A DNA stretch of 64,000 nt, taken from positions 1-64,000 of the forward strand of contig WRBA01000006.1 in assembly GCA_009779915.1 (NCBI GenBank), given 5' to 3'. Below, piece after piece: positions 27,522 through 36,582 of this stretch. Within the stretch, counting starts at the first letter, position 1. The number at the start of each line of letters is the position of its first letter. Origin of the DNA: Defluviitaleaceae bacterium (GTDB lineage Bacteria > Bacillota > Clostridia > Lachnospirales > UBA5962). The notes under the pieces are model-generated. The model was not told the origin of the DNA. It saw only the letters and a list, made by a program, of their open reading frames with translations, and did no database searches. Position numbers and translations under genes: made by a program.

Positions 27522-30500
27522 ATGAAAAAATTGACGAGTAAAATTATTGCGGCATTTTTGGTATTTGTTATGGTTTTGGCGTATATTCCGCCGGTGCCTG
27601 TTTTTGCCAATGTGCAGAATCCTGTTAGGGATTTAAGCATAAATGGGCTTATACCGCCGCCGCCGGCAGATAATATGTACAATATAAATTTGTCGTGGAA
27701 TTTGCCTATTATTGCAAATCCTTTGAATATGTCACCGGTACCTTCTACGAACTTTAATAATCACCAAGCTCCTCATGCTCATGAAGGTTATGATATAGTA
27801 GTTAGGAACTTATCGACTACACAGGCTATAACCACCCCTTGGCCGGTGACTCCGGCTCTTAGCCCTGCTGACACTAATAGATCTTTAATGAATATTCCTG
27901 ATACTATTTTTCTTCCGGCTAGGATTTATGGGCTTTCTACGGTACCTTTCCATACTCATATACACATGATTCCGGGACCGGGAGGCATTTTAGTGCCTGA
28001 CCCCAGAAGAGTTGTCCCCGCTAACAATCCGGAAGTTTTGTTTTTAACGGATATTCCTGTGGAACTTGATAGAGGGCCTCAGGGCGGTATAATGGTAAGC
28101 TGGATTAACCCTCGTGCTGGGGCAACTCAAATATTTTCCGGTTATGAGCTTCATTATTGGCGCAGAGGGGAAACCTTTGGGGCAAATGCCCCCATTATAG
28201 TTACTCCAACTTTGGCAGACAGGACAACGACCATTAACGGCGAGCGTTGGATGTTTGAGATTACCGATCCCAGCTTGCAGATTGGAACTTTTTATCATGT
28301 AAGAGTGGTGCCTCTTATTGGGGTGTCGCCTTTTGTACCATTTATGGCAGGGCAGGTTGCCTCGGTGAGCTTAAATGATATACCCCACCAAATTGCCAGG
28401 TCTCATAGGCAATTTGAGGCTAATGATTTTTATTTGGCTCCACGCCTTGTAGTAACGCCGGAGGGAAGCAGGGATCTAAGGCTTAACTGGGATTCGGTTC
28501 TTAGTACGGGTTCTCCTTTGGGGTATGTCCGCAGGGCTGAAATTTGGAGTTTTACCACCCCTCAGGATGAAGATTGGATGCCATCGGTTGTTGATGGGGC
28601 TACTTTAATTTTAACAATAGCCGGAACGCCGGGGGCTGAAATTATTACAAGGCATTTTGTAACCCCAAGACCAAATGTTAGAACTTGGTATGTGGTGGTT
28701 TTCCATTTCAGTAACGGCGATATAATGATGACTAATCATGATGATTTTGACCCTACTTTTAATGATTTTAAGCCATATTCTCCAATGATACGGGATATTT
28801 TTCATGTTGGCAATCAACCGCCTAATTTGGCGTTAGATATTACATGGCGTGCTTTCACCAGAGAGCCTTATACGGTTTTAGAAAGGGAGTTTGCACATCC
28901 TGAGAGAGGATTTTTGGATCAAGATGTGGTTTATTATGTATTCATTACAGACGAGCTTGATCTTTTACACGGCGAGGATACAAGTCAGGTTCATGGCAGT
29001 GCTATGACGCCTGTGGCACGTTTACCGGCAACAGGGCTAAGCCCTTTGGTACTTGATATACTAAGTTCAAACCCTCTTAGGCAGGATTATTTTTTCAGAA
29101 GCCAATTTAACCAATATGTAAATAGAAGTGGAGAATTGCGCTTTTTAGAGGATAACAAAGTTTACTATGTGAAAATAATTGCCGTAAGAACTATTGCATA
29201 TGAAGAGCATCATTCAAGACCGGCATTCGCTTCTGTTTATATACCACCGGGTGGGGATATTTCCCTTATTCCTCAAATGGTTCCCGTGCGTATTAAAGAA
29301 AATGCGGAAGGGGTACAAGTAATAACGGAAAACTCCATTGCAATACAATGGGATTTAAGGTGGTACGAAGTATTTAACCCTGCAACTAACAGCTGGTATA
29401 ATATAGTTGGGGTTAATCCAAGCGGGGATCTTGTTTTTGGCTCCGATGCCCTGCGTTATTACCCTAATGTTATACGCTTATGGGATGAAAGATACACCTT
29501 AGCACCTACGGAGTCTCTTGCAAGGGCTAGAATTAACGAAGATTTAAGTATCGCAAGCTACTCTTCACCTGTGACTATCCGCCTTATGGATGTTAGCGAT
29601 GTTGACTATCAAATACATGTGGTAGAGTATGCTATTATGAACGCAATAGGCTCCTATGAGGATTATTTCGACTCCTTATTAGGTCAGCCTCCGGGTATTT
29701 GGCAAAACATAGGCAGAGGTAATCCTTCAGACACTTCAAATCAGAGGGAATTTACCGTAACAACCTCCCATATGCCTTCCGGGGCGTTACAGGAGAATAC
29801 TTCTTATGTAATATTTTTCAGACCGATTAATCCGGCGGGACCGGCTCATTTCCCCACATGGGTAAGCGGTACAACTTTAATGCCAAGACCGCCCCTAGAC
29901 ATTATTCCTACTGTACCTATACTTGAAGTCGTAGGAGTAACAGACACCAGCGTAAGACTTCGCTGGAACGGGTCTTTCGAATTTGATTATGAACTCTATT
30001 TCTCCCAGCTTTTAACGGATTATCCGGAAGGGGCAGGCAGGATAGGGATTTCAAGCCAGCAAATAAGAGATTACAATGTTGTAAATGATGTAGACGGTCA
30101 GTCTTTTATATATTTTACGGTTACAGGACTGTTTCCTAATACCCTTTATCATTTTTGGGTGAGGGCAGTAAATGAACTGGGTACTCCATCTGCATGGTCT
30201 AACCCGGTTAGTGCAACAACTTTGGATATACAGCCGCCTGAGCCGCCTGCTGCTATTATGCTTGCTTCCGCTACCAGCTTACAAGCCTATAATACGGAAA
30301 ACAACACAAATTGGCAGCGTGGTATGCCTAATAATTTGATTATTGAATGGATGCGTATATTTGCCGATCTTAACAACCCCTTCCCGGCGACTGTAATAAG
30401 GGATTATGCCGTAACAGGGGGGGAAGGAAGCTGGCTTGACAGCCCAAGTCTTTCAGCCACTTATATGGCACTCTTTGATGAACTTGTGGCAAATCGCCGT

Positions 30501-31964
30501 CATTATGTAAGGGCTAGGACTTGGCTTACCATAACCCGCGGCGCAGACGGTGTGGGCATTGTGCGCTCTTACAGCTATGAAGTGCAATTGGCTTCAAACA
30601 ACCAGTTTTTGGATCCGATTACCATAATTATTCCAGGTATGGCTGACTTTATCACAGCACCCGGACAAATGCGCCGTTTAGAGTCAAGATGGAGCGATAC
30701 ATTCTCATTCTTCTCAGGTCAAACTGAGGATGAATATGACGGCGGTGTTAATGCGGATTTATTCCCGCTGCCGGATCAGGATTTTGAGTTTATATATACA
30801 AACGGTACTTTAGTTTATCGTTTCCGTTCTAACCAAATAGACCAATGGGGTAACAGAGATAATTTGGTGGATGAAAGATTTATATCACGCCTTGTACAAA
30901 ACAGAGTCTTCACATTTGATGTGGATGTGTCTGTTTGGGGTGCTTATCCGGTTAATACAAGGGTTGTGGAAATTCCTATGGGTATAATACAAGCCTTTGA
31001 TGAGAGGCAAATTGACCTTCGTATAAATGCCGGTAATTTGACATTGACTATACCTCATGGCAGTTTGGTTACAAATCAAGTGCGAAACACTCAAGGTTTT
31101 AACAGATTTACAAGAGGGCTTATAACTCTAACCCAAGTAAATACACCGGCTACAGGCGTTGCACCTGCTTTAGCATCAGCACCGCATACTCTTACGGTGG
31201 AGTTTATTGAAGGGCTTAACACTGTTGCTGTAACGGAGTTTGCAAAACCTATAATAGTGGAAATGACTTTGCCTTCCGCTCATGACCCGTCGATTAATAA
31301 TGTAAGAGGTTATTTAAACAATTGGCGCACGGGAGGCTGGCAGGCTCAGACTACAGCCATGCCTCTGCCGGCGGCACGCCTTCCGGGCGTACCTCAAGTT
31401 ATACCGGCAACGCCGCCTATGGCAAGCTTTAACACTGTGAATGCAGGCACATATACAATAATAAGCACGCCGCCTACAGCTCCGGCGACAGGGGTGGTTA
31501 ATGAAACATTGGATGCAATGCAAAGGGTAAACTCCCAATTACGTATTACGGATATGGGTGCCTTTAATGAGAATACTCCGGTGCATCCAAGCCAGTTTAA
31601 TCAAATAGTAGCGGCTGCCGCACTACGCAGGGAAACTGTGCAGATGAACGCTGCTATGGATCAAAGGACGTTTACAAGTCTAGGTCGCTCAGGTATGCTA
31701 ATAAGCGGGGGAACTGTGTCAAGGCAAGCAGGTATAAGCTCTTTAGTCCGCTTGTATGAAACCAGGACACGTGCAGCTGTAAGCTGGTTTCCGACTGCGG
31801 CGGAATCAAGTATGCCTGACATAGGCACCGCTGCGGCTCAGTTTAGGACGAATTTACTAAAGGCGGAGGCACTGGGCTTCTACCGCGGCACTACTATTAA
31901 TCCAAACGATCCTATGACTTTTGGGGACTTGATGTTTATATTGGATATTATATTAAGCAATTAG
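27522..31964 (+). CDS. giant secreted surface protein with Fn3-like modules, paralogous in plan
   Basis: 1480 aa. Signal peptide (about 1-29, cut near VFA). Repeated Fn3-like modules are seen, with WNGSFEFDYELYFSQL, LFPNTLYHFWVRAVNELG and similar W...Y.V.V patterns near 180-280, 800-900 and elsewhere. The C-terminal 400 residues start with a beta-rich domain (about 1040-1290), followed by degenerate SLH-like sequence (TAAAQFRTNLLKAEALGF with INPNDPMTFGDLM at the end). Layout and end match the 1904-residue neighbour, so the two probably arose by an old duplication or were built from shared modules. GAAAGGATG precedes the ATG. Confidence 0.75.
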   Translation: MKKLTSKIIAAFLVFVMVLAYIPPVPVFANVQNPVRDLSINGLIPPPPADNMYNINLSWNLPIIANPLNMSPVPSTNFNNHQAPHAHEGYDIVVRNLSTTQAITTPWPVTPALSPADTNRSLMNIPDTIFLPARIYGLSTVPFHTHIHMIPGPGGILVPDPRRVVPANNPEVLFLTDIPVELDRGPQGGIMVSWINPRAGATQIFSGYELHYWRRGETFGANAPIIVTPTLADRTTTINGERWMFEITDPSLQIGTFYHVRVVPLIGVSPFVPFMAGQVASVSLNDIPHQIARSHRQFEANDFYLAPRLVVTPEGSRDLRLNWDSVLSTGSPLGYVRRAEIWSFTTPQDEDWMPSVVDGATLILTIAGTPGAEIITRHFVTPRPNVRTWYVVVFHFSNGDIMMTNHDDFDPTFNDFKPYSPMIRDIFHVGNQPPNLALDITWRAFTREPYTVLEREFAHPERGFLDQDVVYYVFITDELDLLHGEDTSQVHGSAMTPVARLPATGLSPLVLDILSSNPLRQDYFFRSQFNQYVNRSGELRFLEDNKVYYVKIIAVRTIAYEEHHSRPAFASVYIPPGGDISLIPQMVPVRIKENAEGVQVITENSIAIQWDLRWYEVFNPATNSWYNIVGVNPSGDLVFGSDALRYYPNVIRLWDERYTLAPTESLARARINEDLSIASYSSPVTIRLMDVSDVDYQIHVVEYAIMNAIGSYEDYFDSLLGQPPGIWQNIGRGNPSDTSNQREFTVTTSHMPSGALQENTSYVIFFRPINPAGPAHFPTWVSGTTLMPRPPLDIIPTVPILEVVGVTDTSVRLRWNGSFEFDYELYFSQLLTDYPEGAGRIGISSQQIRDYNVVNDVDGQSFIYFTVTGLFPNTLYHFWVRAVNELGTPSAWSNPVSATTLDIQPPEPPAAIMLASATSLQAYNTENNTNWQRGMPNNLIIEWMRIFADLNNPFPATVIRDYAVTGGEGSWLDSPSLSATYMALFDELVANRRHYVRARTWLTITRGADGVGIVRSYSYEVQLASNNQFLDPITIIIPGMADFITAPGQMRRLESRWSDTFSFFSGQTEDEYDGGVNADLFPLPDQDFEFIYTNGTLVYRFRSNQIDQWGNRDNLVDERFISRLVQNRVFTFDVDVSVWGAYPVNTRVVEIPMGIIQAFDERQIDLRINAGNLTLTIPHGSLVTNQVRNTQGFNRFTRGLITLTQVNTPATGVAPALASAPHTLTVEFIEGLNTVAVTEFAKPIIVEMTLPSAHDPSINNVRGYLNNWRTGGWQAQTTAMPLPAARLPGVPQVIPATPPMASFNTVNAGTYTIISTPPTAPATGVVNETLDAMQRVNSQLRITDMGAFNENTPVHPSQFNQIVAAAALRRETVQMNAAMDQRTFTSLGRSGMLISGGTVSRQAGISSLVRLYETRTRAAVSWFPTAAESSMPDIGTAAAQFRTNLLKAEALGFYRGTTINPNDPMTFGDLMFILDIILSN

Positions 31965-31985
31965 AGGCAAAGGAGGGAGGTTTTT

Positions 31986-33080
31986 ATGAAGAAGTTTTTA
32001 GCACTTACAATTTTATTTGCACTTATGTTAAATACAGTGGTTAGTGCATCTGCCGGCTCGGCAAGGATAACTGATATTTCATCTCGCCCTTCTGAGCAGC
32101 TTATACGCAACGCTTATGATAGAGGTATTGTACATGTTTTTGCTGATAATACTGTGCGTCCGGGGACAGCTATGACCAGAGGGGATTTTGCCTTCGCCCT
32201 GGAGCGGTGGATAATAAACAGTGATACACTCCTTAGAGGATTTAATATCTCTTTTGCATCCCGTAATGTTAGTTTTAGAGACCTTGACAATACTCAGTTT
32301 TTTTACAATGAGGTTAGGTCTTTAGCTGATAGGGGCGTAATCCAAGATACAATACCTTTTAGACCGACTAGCAATATTACAAGGGAAGAGGCGGCACGCT
32401 GGATTGAAAATCTATTCGGCATGATGCGTTCTTATAACAGAAATGCTGTTTACTTTAGAAATATGGGTGTAGTTGAGTTTTTGGATGAGTTTTCTGATGG
32501 TCGCAATGTAGCAACCGCTTCAAGGAATGCTATGGCTTTTATGCTTGACCGCTGGTTTATACAGCCGGATCAATCAGGCAATATACGCCCCCAAAACAGC
32601 ATAACAAGGGAAGAAGGGTTTGCCCTTATAATGATGGTAGAGGCATATTTACACAGCTATAGAGGTACGGGCAACTGGTCTTCCGGCGGCGGCTGGAATG
32701 CACCTGACGGTAATTGGGGCTGGGGCGGCAATTGGAATCATCCCGGCGGCGGCTGGGGTGGCAACTGGGGTGCTCATGGAACTCATCCTTGGAGTATGCA
32801 TAATCATTGGAACGCACAAAACCCGCAAGCTCAGGTACAGCCTCCTATGTGGACAGGGCAGGCTTGGCAGCAGCCAAACCCCAGCCAAAGAGTATCTTGG
32901 GAGTTTCCTAGCGAAGGATGGACTCCATGGCAGCGTCCTCCAGGCTGGTGGAATGAGCCACCATGGTGGCCGGGCGCATGGAATGATTCATCTAATTGGC
33001 AATGGGGCTGGGGATGGAATCAGCCTAATTGGGAAGATTGGTCACCCTTCTGGCCGTGGCCTATGCCTAGAGATAATTAA
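31986..33080 (+). CDS. SLH-repeat surface protein with tryptophan-rich tail
   Basis: 364 aa. Signal peptide (about 1-23). Three SLH-type repeats at about 32-85, 95-145 and 165-222, each with an F/R-x-D or A-x-x-RG pattern followed by P..xxTREE/TRGD (MTRGDFAF, ITREEAARW, ITREEGFAL). Residues 231-364 are a low-complexity tail of W, G, N and P in which 27 of 134 residues are Trp (GNWGWGGNW, PPWWPGAW, WQWGWGWNQP). SLH domains bind secondary wall polymers. The tail suggests binding of carbohydrate, membrane or a partner protein, but this is inference. It follows the 1480-residue gene by 21 bp with AAAGGAGGGAGG, and the locus then ends at a terminator. Confidence 0.82.
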   Translation: MKKFLALTILFALMLNTVVSASAGSARITDISSRPSEQLIRNAYDRGIVHVFADNTVRPGTAMTRGDFAFALERWIINSDTLLRGFNISFASRNVSFRDLDNTQFFYNEVRSLADRGVIQDTIPFRPTSNITREEAARWIENLFGMMRSYNRNAVYFRNMGVVEFLDEFSDGRNVATASRNAMAFMLDRWFIQPDQSGNIRPQNSITREEGFALIMMVEAYLHSYRGTGNWSSGGGWNAPDGNWGWGGNWNHPGGGWGGNWGAHGTHPWSMHNHWNAQNPQAQVQPPMWTGQAWQQPNPSQRVSWEFPSEGWTPWQRPPGWWNEPPWWPGAWNDSSNWQWGWGWNQPNWEDWSPFWPWPMPRDN

Positions 33081-33090
33081 TTTTTGAAGT

Positions 33091-33138
33091 AAAAAACCTA
33101 TTTACTATCCTTATAGGGTATACGTAAATAGGTTTTTT
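33091..33138 (+). terminator. terminator of the surface-protein locus
   Basis: AAAAAACCTATTTAC and GTAAATAGGTTTTTT are a perfect 15-bp stem around an 18-nt loop, ending in a T run. It closes the three-gene surface locus. Confidence 0.9.
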
Positions 33139-33185
33139 ATAGAAATTGAATTGACTTTCTATTGAATGTTGTTGTATACTGAAAC

Positions 33186-33225
33186 CCTTACAAAACAGTA
33201 CCATAAAAGGCACTGTTTTGTAAGG
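33186..33225. repeat. perfect hairpin upstream of tRNA-Arg
   Basis: CCTTACAAAACAGT and ACTGTTTTGTAAGG pair over 14 bp around ACCATAAAAGGC. No T-run follows, so it does not look like an ordinary terminator. Confidence 0.7.
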
Positions 33226-33256
33226 ATAAGCCGCGCAGCTTGCACAGCGCAGCCAA

Positions 33257-33311
33257 CTTTTGAAACAGTATCAGATTAATTGCAAGCAACAATCTGATAC
33301 TGTTTCAAAAG
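33257..33311. repeat. perfect 21-bp inverted repeat upstream of tRNA-Arg
   Basis: Arms 33257-33277 and 33291-33311 are exact complements (CTTTTGAAACAGTATCAG plus ATT) with a 13-nt loop, ending 30 bp before the tRNA gene. It contains GAAACAGTATC. It could be a large cruciform element end or a processing hairpin; a function cannot be assigned. Confidence 0.7.
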
Positions 33312-33341
33312 AATTTAAGTATAAATTATCAAGAGTTGTCT

Positions 33342-33414
33342 GCACCCTTAGCTCAGCGGATAGAGCGTTCGGCTCCGGACCGAAAGGCCATGGGTTCAAT
33401 TCCCTTAGGGTGCG
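33342..33414 (+). tRNA. tRNA-Arg (anticodon CCG)
   Basis: 73 nt forming a cloverleaf: acceptor GCACCCT with AGGGTGC, D arm GCTC..GAGC, anticodon stem TTCGG with CCGAA around CTCCGGA (anticodon CCG), T arm with TTCAATT, and discriminator G. CCA is not encoded. It reads CGG arginine codons. Confidence 0.96.
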
Positions 33415-33474
33415 TTGGATAGTCAAATAGGGTTTTTGACTATCACTATTTTTATGAAAAAAAAGAGTGGCTTT

Positions 33475-34692
33475 ATGAGAGAGATAAAATTACTCCCAAA
33501 CAAAATGCGAAACCATGAATACAAAGGCTCCAAACTTATGTCTATTGGCGAAGTTGAAAAAGCACGGGCTTTTCACAAAAGTTTCCCTGAATACGAAGAA
33601 ACGCCTCTTACACCTCTTAAAAATCTTGCAAATAATTGTGGTCTTAAGAGCATATATGTAAAGGATGAATCTTTTAGATTTAGGTTAAATGCCTTTAAGG
33701 TTTTAGGCGGCGCATATGCAATGGCTAAATTTATAGCAAAAAAGCTTGGAAAAGATATATCCGAGCTTTCTTATGATATGCTTATATCAGACGAGCTTAA
33801 AAACAGTCTGGGAGATATCACATTCTACACAGCGACAGATGGAAACCACGGAAGGGGCATAGCTTGGGCAGCAAAAAAGCTTAGGCAAAAAGCTGTTATT
33901 TATATGCCTGATGGCTCCTCTCTTAAAAGGCGTGACAGTATTCGGGAAGAGGGAGCCCTTTGTGAGATTATTTCAGGCTCAAATTATGATGACTGTGTTC
34001 GCTTAGCCGCCTTAGAAGCAGAGAAGGTTAAAGGCGGAGTTGTTGTACAAGATACTGCATGGGAAGGCTACGAGGAAATCCCAAAATGGATTATGCAAGG
34101 CTACGGCACTATGGCTTTAGAAGCTGCTAAGCAAATGGAAGCCGTAGGTGAGCGTCCATCCCATATTTTTGTTCAAGCTGGGGTTGGTTCTTTTGCAGGG
34201 GCGGTTGCGGGGTTTTTTACAAACTATATGCTTAGCGATCCCCCCTTTATAACAGTGGTTGAACCAAGTGCGGCGGATTGTTTGTACAAAAGCTCTTTTG
34301 CGGGAAAAAGAGCGATTGTTGAAGGTGAACTGCGAACCATCATGGCAGGGCTTTCTTGTGGGGAGCCTAATCCAATTTCTTGGGAAATTCTTAGAGAAAC
34401 TGTTGATTTATTTGTATCATGCCCTGATTATGTATCGGCGAAAGGCATGAGAATTTTATCATCACCATTGGGAGATGATAAAAGGGTAATATCTGGGGAA
34501 TCTGGGGCAGTTGGTCTTGGTTTTTTAGTTGAGTTAATGACAAATAATAATTTTAGAGATTTAAGAGATAAATTGCACCTTAGTGAGGAATCAAGGGTTT
34601 TACTTTTTAGTACAGAAGGTGCTACAGATCCGGATATGTATAGATCAATAGTATGGGACGGAGAATTTTCATATCCTGGGAACAAATACTAG
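33475..34692 (+). CDS. dpaL: diaminopropionate ammonia-lyase
   Basis: 405 aa, a fold-type II PLP enzyme. The PLP lysine lies in FRLNAFKVLGGAYA (about residue 72). TATDGNHGRGIAWAA binds the cofactor phosphate region, and QAGVGSFAGAVAGFF is the glycine-rich loop, all characteristic of DpaL/YgeX. It splits 2,3-diaminopropionate into pyruvate and ammonia. The start at 33475 (MREIKLLPNK) is chosen for family length. Upstream in-frame ATG/TTG codons lack ribosome sites, and this one has only a weak GAGTGG. It stands alone behind tRNA-Arg. Confidence 0.92.
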   Translation: MREIKLLPNKMRNHEYKGSKLMSIGEVEKARAFHKSFPEYEETPLTPLKNLANNCGLKSIYVKDESFRFRLNAFKVLGGAYAMAKFIAKKLGKDISELSYDMLISDELKNSLGDITFYTATDGNHGRGIAWAAKKLRQKAVIYMPDGSSLKRRDSIREEGALCEIISGSNYDDCVRLAALEAEKVKGGVVVQDTAWEGYEEIPKWIMQGYGTMALEAAKQMEAVGERPSHIFVQAGVGSFAGAVAGFFTNYMLSDPPFITVVEPSAADCLYKSSFAGKRAIVEGELRTIMAGLSCGEPNPISWEILRETVDLFVSCPDYVSAKGMRILSSPLGDDKRVISGESGAVGLGFLVELMTNNNFRDLRDKLHLSEESRVLLFSTEGATDPDMYRSIVWDGEFSYPGNKY

Positions 34693-34748
34693 CAATCTTC
34701 GTCATAAGCAATGTGAGGTAAATTTATTTCCTTAAAGGAGGTTCCAAA

Positions 34749-35534
34749 ATGGAAGCCAAAAGAGAGCAGCTTTTCTTTTCAACTAAAATTGTTTTAACTG
34801 TAATAGCCTTGATTGCCGCTTTTGTAATCGTTATAGTTATAACTTCAAACGGTCCCGGTTCATTACTTGCTGAAGCCGGGGATAACCAGCCAACAGTCCA
34901 AGTGTCAGGTGCCGGGTCGATTTCTGTGCCGCCGGATATGGCTACGGTAAATTTAGGCGTTACCACTACAGAAGAAAACCCTCGTGATGCTATTATTAGA
35001 AATAATGAGATAGTAGCTGACGTACTTGCCGCTGTTAAAGCTTTGGGCATCTCGGAGGACGATATTGCCACTCAGCAGTTTTCCATATCTCAAGCATGGG
35101 ATCATAGTATGCATTGGCAGGGTCGTTTGCTTGGTTACGAGATAACCAACAGTGTAAGCGTAGTTATCCGTGATATGGATATAATTGGTGAAGTGCTTGG
35201 GGCAGGTGTAGCTGCCGGTGCCAATATATCCAGAGGTATCCAGTTTAGCGTAGATGAAACAAGCCCTATGTATTACGAAGCGTTGGAGCTTGCTATTGAA
35301 GATGCGGCAAATAAAGCACGCACTATAGCATCGGCATTAGGTACGTCGGTTATAGGTTTAGTATCAGTTGTGGAGACTAATACTTTTTCAGCCCCTGTAT
35401 TTGCGAGGGGGGATGCACAAATGTTTGCAGGTGCGATGACGGAGCGAAGATTTGATGACTTTGGCGTCCCAATTCAGCCTGGAGATGTGACATTAACAGC
35501 AAGGGTGGAAGTGATTTATAGTTTGGCACAGTAA
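34749..35534 (+). CDS. SIMPL-domain (DUF541, YggE-like) membrane-anchored protein
   Basis: 261 aa. One N-terminal helix (about 12-34) anchors an extracellular SIMPL domain, starting at VQVSGAGSISVPPDMATVNLGV (about 54-75) and ending in VTLTARVEVIYSL. SIMPL proteins are periplasmic or surface oligomers linked to stress responses; the role here is unknown. Strong AAAGGAGG site. It lies 56 bp after dpaL and 22 bp before the acetyltransferase. Confidence 0.88.
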   Translation: MEAKREQLFFSTKIVLTVIALIAAFVIVIVITSNGPGSLLAEAGDNQPTVQVSGAGSISVPPDMATVNLGVTTTEENPRDAIIRNNEIVADVLAAVKALGISEDDIATQQFSISQAWDHSMHWQGRLLGYEITNSVSVVIRDMDIIGEVLGAGVAAGANISRGIQFSVDETSPMYYEALELAIEDAANKARTIASALGTSVIGLVSVVETNTFSAPVFARGDAQMFAGAMTERRFDDFGVPIQPGDVTLTARVEVIYSLAQ

Positions 35535-35556
35535 TTTTAATTTTTAAGGAGATGGC

Positions 35557-36117
35557 ATGGCGGTATACTTAGAAACAGAGCGGCTTATAATCCGCGACCC
35601 CAAGTGGGAAGATATGGATGGGCATCATCTTATGCTGTCTGACGAATTGACTTTGACCTATTGGTCAGATATTGGCTCACGTCACTTTGAGGATAATCGC
35701 CGCAATTTAGAAGCTGCTATTGCTGATGTAACAAATACAAACCGTGAGAAGTATTTTTTCACAATGGAACTTAAGGAAAGCCAAGATTTTGTTGGCACAG
35801 TTGGATATACAGTTACTGAAGTGACACCTGTAGGCAAAATTGTTGGTATAGGCTATGCTACATCACCAAACCACCGTGGGCAGGGATATACTTTGGAAGC
35901 CCTTAGAGAAGTTATACGCTTTGCTTTTGAAGAAAATGGCGTATATCGTATATACACCGGCTGTCTTACGGAAAATGAGGCTTCTGAGCGGATTATGCAA
36001 AAATGCGGCATGATTAAGGAAGCGGAGTTTAAATGCCACACCTGGCATAAGGGGCAGATGAAAGACCGAGTGGAATATAGAATCTTAAAAGAAGAATATA
36101 TACTTAAATTCATCTAA
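35557..36117 (+). CDS. GNAT acetyltransferase (RimJ/RimL type)
   Basis: 186 aa. Begins LETERLIIRDPKWED, with a central VGTVGY strand, the acetyl-CoA loop GIGYATSPNHRGQGYTLEAL (about 98-117), and the late N..S.RIMQKCGM motif, all typical of GNAT enzymes acetylating protein N termini or small amines. The substrate is unknown. AAGGAG site. Confidence 0.88.
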   Translation: MAVYLETERLIIRDPKWEDMDGHHLMLSDELTLTYWSDIGSRHFEDNRRNLEAAIADVTNTNREKYFFTMELKESQDFVGTVGYTVTEVTPVGKIVGIGYATSPNHRGQGYTLEALREVIRFAFEENGVYRIYTGCLTENEASERIMQKCGMIKEAEFKCHTWHKGQMKDRVEYRILKEEYILKFI

Positions 36118-36248
36118 AATAGTAAGGCTTTTTGTTACTATTTTGTTAGGATTTCAGTATAAAGTTAAAAAAAGCGCGGCTAAAAGCAGTGCTTTTTTTA
36201 ATGTGTTTGACTATATAGCAAAATATGATATGTTTATGTTATAGTAAG

Positions 36249-36450
36249 ATGGCAATGTTGCATAATCTGTTTCAGGCAATTTTTTTATAGTGAATAAACT
36301 TTAAAGCACTAAATGAGCTTGCTCATTTTACTGTTTTAAAGTTTATGAACGTCACGAAATCCATACATTTTGTAAACAAAATGCATGGATTCTCGAGGCT
36401 CGTTTAAGACCATTTTGGTCTTAAACGACTATGTCGCTTTTTGCTTCAAC
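36249..36450. repeat. family A element interrupted by family B
   Basis: The left part (36249-36286: ATGGCAATGTTGCATAATCTG...CAATTTTTT) and right part (36433-36450: GTCGCTTTTTGCTTCAAC) join seamlessly into the family A sequence seen at 9357-9438 once 36287-36432 is removed. The right terminal repeat is missing and unrelated DNA follows. This is direct evidence that a B element landed in an A element. Confidence 0.85.
36287..36432. repeat. family B hairpin element, copy 2, nested
   Basis: 146 bp from ATAGTGAATAAACTTTAAAG to TTAAACGACTAT. Head and final hairpin are nearly identical to copy 1 (13593-13765). The middle hairpin differs: CCATACATTTTG and CAAAATGCATGG here. Confidence 0.85.
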
Positions 36451-36582
36451 AACGACCCGCAATAGCGGACGAGCCACAAGGCTCGGTTCCGGCTTTAGCC
36501 GGAAGTCTCCCTTTTGCGAAACCCACGCAAAAGGTTATGCGCCGCTGCTAGATAAATACTTTTTAACTAGGGGGATTTTAAA
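36451..36582. other. hairpin cluster before the DUF695-RraB gene
   Basis: Consecutive small hairpins: GAGCC-ACAA-GGCTC, TTCCGGC-TTTA-GCCGGAA and CTTTTGCG-AAACCCA-CGCAAAAG. An AGGGGGA ribosome site for the next gene follows. With the nested repeats this fills the 465-bp gap; no gene is seen. The stretch 36118-36248 is AT-rich with a weak TTTTTAAT tract. Confidence 0.5.

Noticed and set aside
21598-31964. Giant proteins as nonribosomal or polyketide synthases because of size
   Set aside because: Both start with signal peptides and show Pro-rich beta modules, with no condensation, adenylation or ketosynthase motifs.
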